Source of the DNA: an uncultured Veillonella sp.
GTDB taxonomy: Bacteria > Bacillota > Negativicutes > Veillonellales > Veillonellaceae
DNA: 8,544 nt
Direction of reading: 5' to 3'
Assembly (NCBI GenBank): GCA_900549805.1
Contig: URPV01000052.1
Coordinates: forward strand, 1-8,544
The translations under genes were made by a program, and so were the position numbers. The notes beneath the pieces were generated by a model that was not told the origin of the DNA, made no database searches, and was given only the letters and a program-made list of their open reading frames with translations. Positions 5,989-8,544 of this stretch are shown here, piece after piece. The first letter of the stretch is position 1; the number at the start of each line of letters is the position of its first letter.

Positions 5989-7542
5989 ATGACACAAACA
6001 CCTATTAGACGCTATGCCATGCTCCATGTAGGTTCGACTAGCATGAGTATGACTATCATTGAATATGAGTCGCTCGAGTCTATGCGAGTGGTGGACTATG
6101 TTAGTCGCGCGGTTACCTTTGGGGAAGAACTCTTTCAGACGCAACGGTTATCCTTTGAGACCATAGAGGAAATCTGTAAGGTCCTCAAGGGCTACAAGCA
6201 GCTTATGGCCGATTATGGAGTGACGGAGGCCAAGCTCTATGGGACGACTGTAATACGAGAAGCCAAGAACCGCCGCATTATCTTGGAACAAATCTTTATC
6301 CATACGGGCTTTAGGGTCGAGGTTATCGACATGCCTAAAGAAGTCTACTATAAGTATTTTGCCCTTTACTACCACATGCAAAAAAATCCTCTTCACAAGT
6401 CCGGCCAGCCACTTATGTTTGTGGATATTACCTCAGGCGGGGTGGGCATCACGGTTTGGAAGGGGTCCAAGGTCCTCTTGCAACACAATATCCACTCTGG
6501 GTCTTTGCGGGTTATCGAATCCTTTAATCGTTATCAACAGGCATCTGCTTCTTTTCCTAAAGCGGTAGCCCAATACTTGAGACGGGTCTTAAGCTCACTT
6601 AAGGAGGAACTCTTGGCTTTTAACCTAGAAAACATTGTATTTGCTGGTGACGAAGCCCGATTTATGGCTTCCTGTCTAGGTCAAGATGGGCCACAGGAGG
6701 GGGCTGTTTCTATTCCGGCTCAAGAGGTAGCGGATTTTGTAAATACGTTTGAAGCTACATCCATATCTACCTTAGCTAATCGCTATAAAATCCCTGAATT
6801 TAGAGCTCATATTATTATGGCAACCATGATTCTTTATGCGGAAATCATCCATATGATTAAACCAAGTCATGTTTTGGTATCAGGCATTTCCTTTGCACAA
6901 GGGATTTCTATGTTCTATGGAGCTACTAAGGAAAACGCACCTTATACCCATCTCTTGCGGGAACAAAATGTTCAGATTGCCCGGTCTATCGCCAAGCGCT
7001 ATCATACAGATACGGTTCATGACAGGGAGGTAGAACGTTTCTCCATGCAATTTTCGGAGGCCCTTAAGGATCAAGGGGTGCCAGAACGGTGGGGTTATTT
7101 GGGGCGTATTGCGGCTCTTTTATGCTCTGTAGGGAAGTACGTCAACCTCCGTAATCACGGGGAACATGCTTATCATATTGTCATGGGATCCGATATCTTC
7201 GGCTTATCGGAAGAGGAAAAAGAAGTCGTAGCCAATGTGGTCTATTACCACTATAAGGGGACTCCGTCTGATGATGATAACTACTACCAGCGTCTTACGG
7301 AATACCAAAAGATTGCTGTTCTCAAACTGGTTGCTATTATTCGCGTATCTTGTGCTTTGGATGCAGGAGGCAACCAAAAGGTTGAACGTATTACTATCAC
7401 TAAGGATCCAGATCAACTGTTAGTTAAGGCTTATACACAGGAGGATATATCCCTGGAACGATGGACCTTTGAACGTGATGCTGTGTTCTTTGCTAATGTT
7501 TTTGGCCTACCAATTCGATTGGAAGAAGGGGGGGCTTGGTAA
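5989..7542 (+). CDS. Divergent Ppx/GppA-HD paralogue with degraded active-site motifs, probable pseudoenzyme
   Basis: The 517-residue protein has the same length and layout as the intact Ppx/GppA just upstream and can be aligned to it by eye, yet the defining residues are changed. Phosphate loop 1 DLGSNS reads HVGSTS (13-18), losing the aspartate. The GQEEAR segment reads MPKEVY (115-120), keeping one glutamate (E118). Phosphate loop 2 DLGGAST-E reads DITSGGV-G (146-153), keeping the aspartate but losing the GG pair and the E. GIGGTAR becomes FAGDEAR (218-224). GGSGLREG becomes SGISFAQG (298-305). In the C-terminal half the HD pair is CS (379-380) and the preceding metal-ligand histidine position is F351, while H390 and H393 remain. 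The frame is uninterrupted, so the gene is retained, not decaying. It is probably a ligand-sensing or partner protein for the neighbouring Ppx or Ppk; this role is inferred. Translation is coupled on both sides. Confidence 0.85.
   Translation: MTQTPIRRYAMLHVGSTSMSMTIIEYESLESMRVVDYVSRAVTFGEELFQTQRLSFETIEEICKVLKGYKQLMADYGVTEAKLYGTTVIREAKNRRIILEQIFIHTGFRVEVIDMPKEVYYKYFALYYHMQKNPLHKSGQPLMFVDITSGGVGITVWKGSKVLLQHNIHSGSLRVIESFNRYQQASASFPKAVAQYLRRVLSSLKEELLAFNLENIVFAGDEARFMASCLGQDGPQEGAVSIPAQEVADFVNTFEATSISTLANRYKIPEFRAHIIMATMILYAEIIHMIKPSHVLVSGISFAQGISMFYGATKENAPYTHLLREQNVQIARSIAKRYHTDTVHDREVERFSMQFSEALKDQGVPERWGYLGRIAALLCSVGKYVNLRNHGEHAYHIVMGSDIFGLSEEEKEVVANVVYYHYKGTPSDDDNYYQRLTEYQKIAVLKLVAIIRVSCALDAGGNQKVERITITKDPDQLLVKAYTQEDISLERWTFERDAVFFANVFGLPIRLEEGGAW
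7523..7534 (+). promoter_or_regulatory. ppk ribosome binding region containing a G7 tract
   Basis: The purine stretch AAGAAGGGGGGG ends 9 bases before the ppk ATG and is the only plausible Shine-Dalgarno region (AAGG/GGGG). It also encodes the last EEGG residues of the upstream gene. The seven consecutive G (7528-7534) form a potential slippage site; see the findings. Confidence 0.5.
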
Positions 7543-7543
7543 G

Positions 7544-8544
7544 ATGTTTAAAAAACCTAAATATTATTTTAACCGAGAACTATCTTGGCTCAAGTTTAAC
7601 CAACGGGTTCTGTCCGAAGCTATCGATCCAACGAATCCACTCTTAGAACAGTTGCGATTTATTGCTATTGCGGCATCTAATCTAGACGAATTTTTTATGA
7701 TTCGTGTGGCGGGCCTCCGTCATCAAGTACTTAACGGTGTCACCAAGTATGATGCGGCACATATGGATGCCAAGGCCCAACTCAAGGCCATCGATGAATC
7801 TGTTAAGCGCCTCGTAGCCAACCAATATGAATACTTAGCTAAGGTGTTGGCTAAATGCCAAATGGAAGGCCTTCGATTTGTGGATATAGGGACGCTAGAT
7901 GATAAGGATTCGAATTGGCTTAAAGGGTATTTTGAAACGACCGTATTTCCAGTGGTTACGCCTCTAGCTGTTGATTCTGGTCACCCTTTTCCTTTCTTAG
8001 CCAACCGTACTATTAATACCATTGTCTCCATACGTCATACGTGTGAGAACGTGAATGAAGCGGAGCGGATTGCAATCATACCAATTCCATCCGTTTTACC
8101 CCGCATCATAGAACTGCCTAAACGAGACGGGGAAGATCGCCGCTTTGTCTACTTAGAAGACCTAATTAATGCCTATGCGGACCATTTCTTTGTAGGCTAT
8201 GATCTTTTAGATCGAGCTACCTTCCGAGTAACCCGCGATGCGGATCTGGAAAGCGATGAGGAGGATACTACTAATCTCTTAACGGAGGTAGAAGAATCCC
8301 TTCGTCAACGGCGAAGGGGAGATGCGGTTCGTTTGGAGGTATCTGGGCAAGGTGCTAGTGACTTACTAGCTATTGTCCTAGATACCTTACAGTTAGAAGA
8401 GAAGGACCTCTATTATGTGGATGGGCACCTAGATTGTCAGATGTATTTCACTCTCTGCGATTTGGAGGGCTTTGACCACTTGCGTTTTGCTCCCTTTAAG
8501 CCACAAGTTCCGAGTGAGCTAGTTGATTGCCATCCAGACCATAT
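7544..8544 (+). CDS. ppk: Polyphosphate kinase Ppk1, N-terminal part, 3' truncated by the window
   Basis: Ppk1 reversibly polymerises the gamma-phosphate of ATP into long-chain polyphosphate. The window holds the first 333 codons of an enzyme that is normally about 690-720 residues, and the frame is open to the last base. Family signatures are clear: FNRELSWLKFNQRVLSEA at 9-26 (N-terminal domain), SNLDEFFMIRVAGL at 45-58, FPVVTPLAVDSGHPFPFL at 135-152 and FRVTRDADLE at 227-236 in the middle domain. The autophosphorylated histidine and the C-terminal catalytic domains lie beyond the window, so their integrity cannot be judged. The ATG at 7544 is one base after the TAA at 7540-7542 and places the conserved NRELSW motif at residue 10, as is usual. 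It sits in +1 phase relative to the upstream gene, with no stop between the G7 tract and this ATG. It is co-transcribed with the two Ppx-type genes, pairing synthesis and breakdown. Confidence 0.96.
   Translation, partial: MFKKPKYYFNRELSWLKFNQRVLSEAIDPTNPLLEQLRFIAIAASNLDEFFMIRVAGLRHQVLNGVTKYDAAHMDAKAQLKAIDESVKRLVANQYEYLAKVLAKCQMEGLRFVDIGTLDDKDSNWLKGYFETTVFPVVTPLAVDSGHPFPFLANRTINTIVSIRHTCENVNEAERIAIIPIPSVLPRIIELPKRDGEDRRFVYLEDLINAYADHFFVGYDLLDRATFRVTRDADLESDEEDTTNLLTEVEESLRQRRRGDAVRLEVSGQGASDLLAIVLDTLQLEEKDLYYVDGHLDCQMYFTLCDLEGFDHLRFAPFKPQVPSELVDCHPDH

Overview
The window reads like an ordinary stretch of a Firmicutes-type (Bacillota) chromosome. All genes are on the + strand, packed head to tail, mostly with strong AGGAGG-type ribosome binding sites. 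Base composition is moderate, roughly mid-40s % GC by eye. The first half follows the order known from Bacillus subtilis near the origin (yabB, yabC/rsmI, metS, yabD/tatD), without the yazA and abrB genes that interrupt it there. The protein sequences look clostridial or Negativicutes-like (for example a Veillonella relative), but that placement is a low-confidence impression.

Left part (1-3603), translation genes: the 3' part of a tRNA adenine-N6 methyltransferase of the TrmN6/YabB family; rsmI, a 16S rRNA 2'-O-methyltransferase whose start lies inside the previous gene; and metG, a methionyl-tRNA synthetase with the C-terminal tRNA-binding OB domain. A 14-bp inverted repeat just after metG is the only intergenic terminator candidate in the window.

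Middle (3628-4398): tatD, a metal-dependent 3'-5' nuclease.

Right part (4445-8544), a polyphosphate / guanosine pentaphosphate module: a Ppx/GppA phosphatase with intact nucleotide-binding motifs fused to an HD domain; a second protein of the same architecture in which nearly all of these motifs, and the HD pair itself, have been lost; and the first 333 residues of polyphosphate kinase Ppk1, starting one base after the previous stop codon. Ppk makes polyphosphate and the intact Ppx would degrade it. The degenerate paralogue between them is the best candidate for something not well described: a Ppx/GppA-HD pseudoenzyme that may sense ligand or regulate its neighbours.

The second notable point is a run of seven G at the paralogue/ppk junction. 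Loss of one G would remove the stop codon and fuse the two genes in frame. No tRNA, rRNA, CRISPR array, insertion sequence or phage gene is visible, and no stretch over 300 bases lacks a gene.
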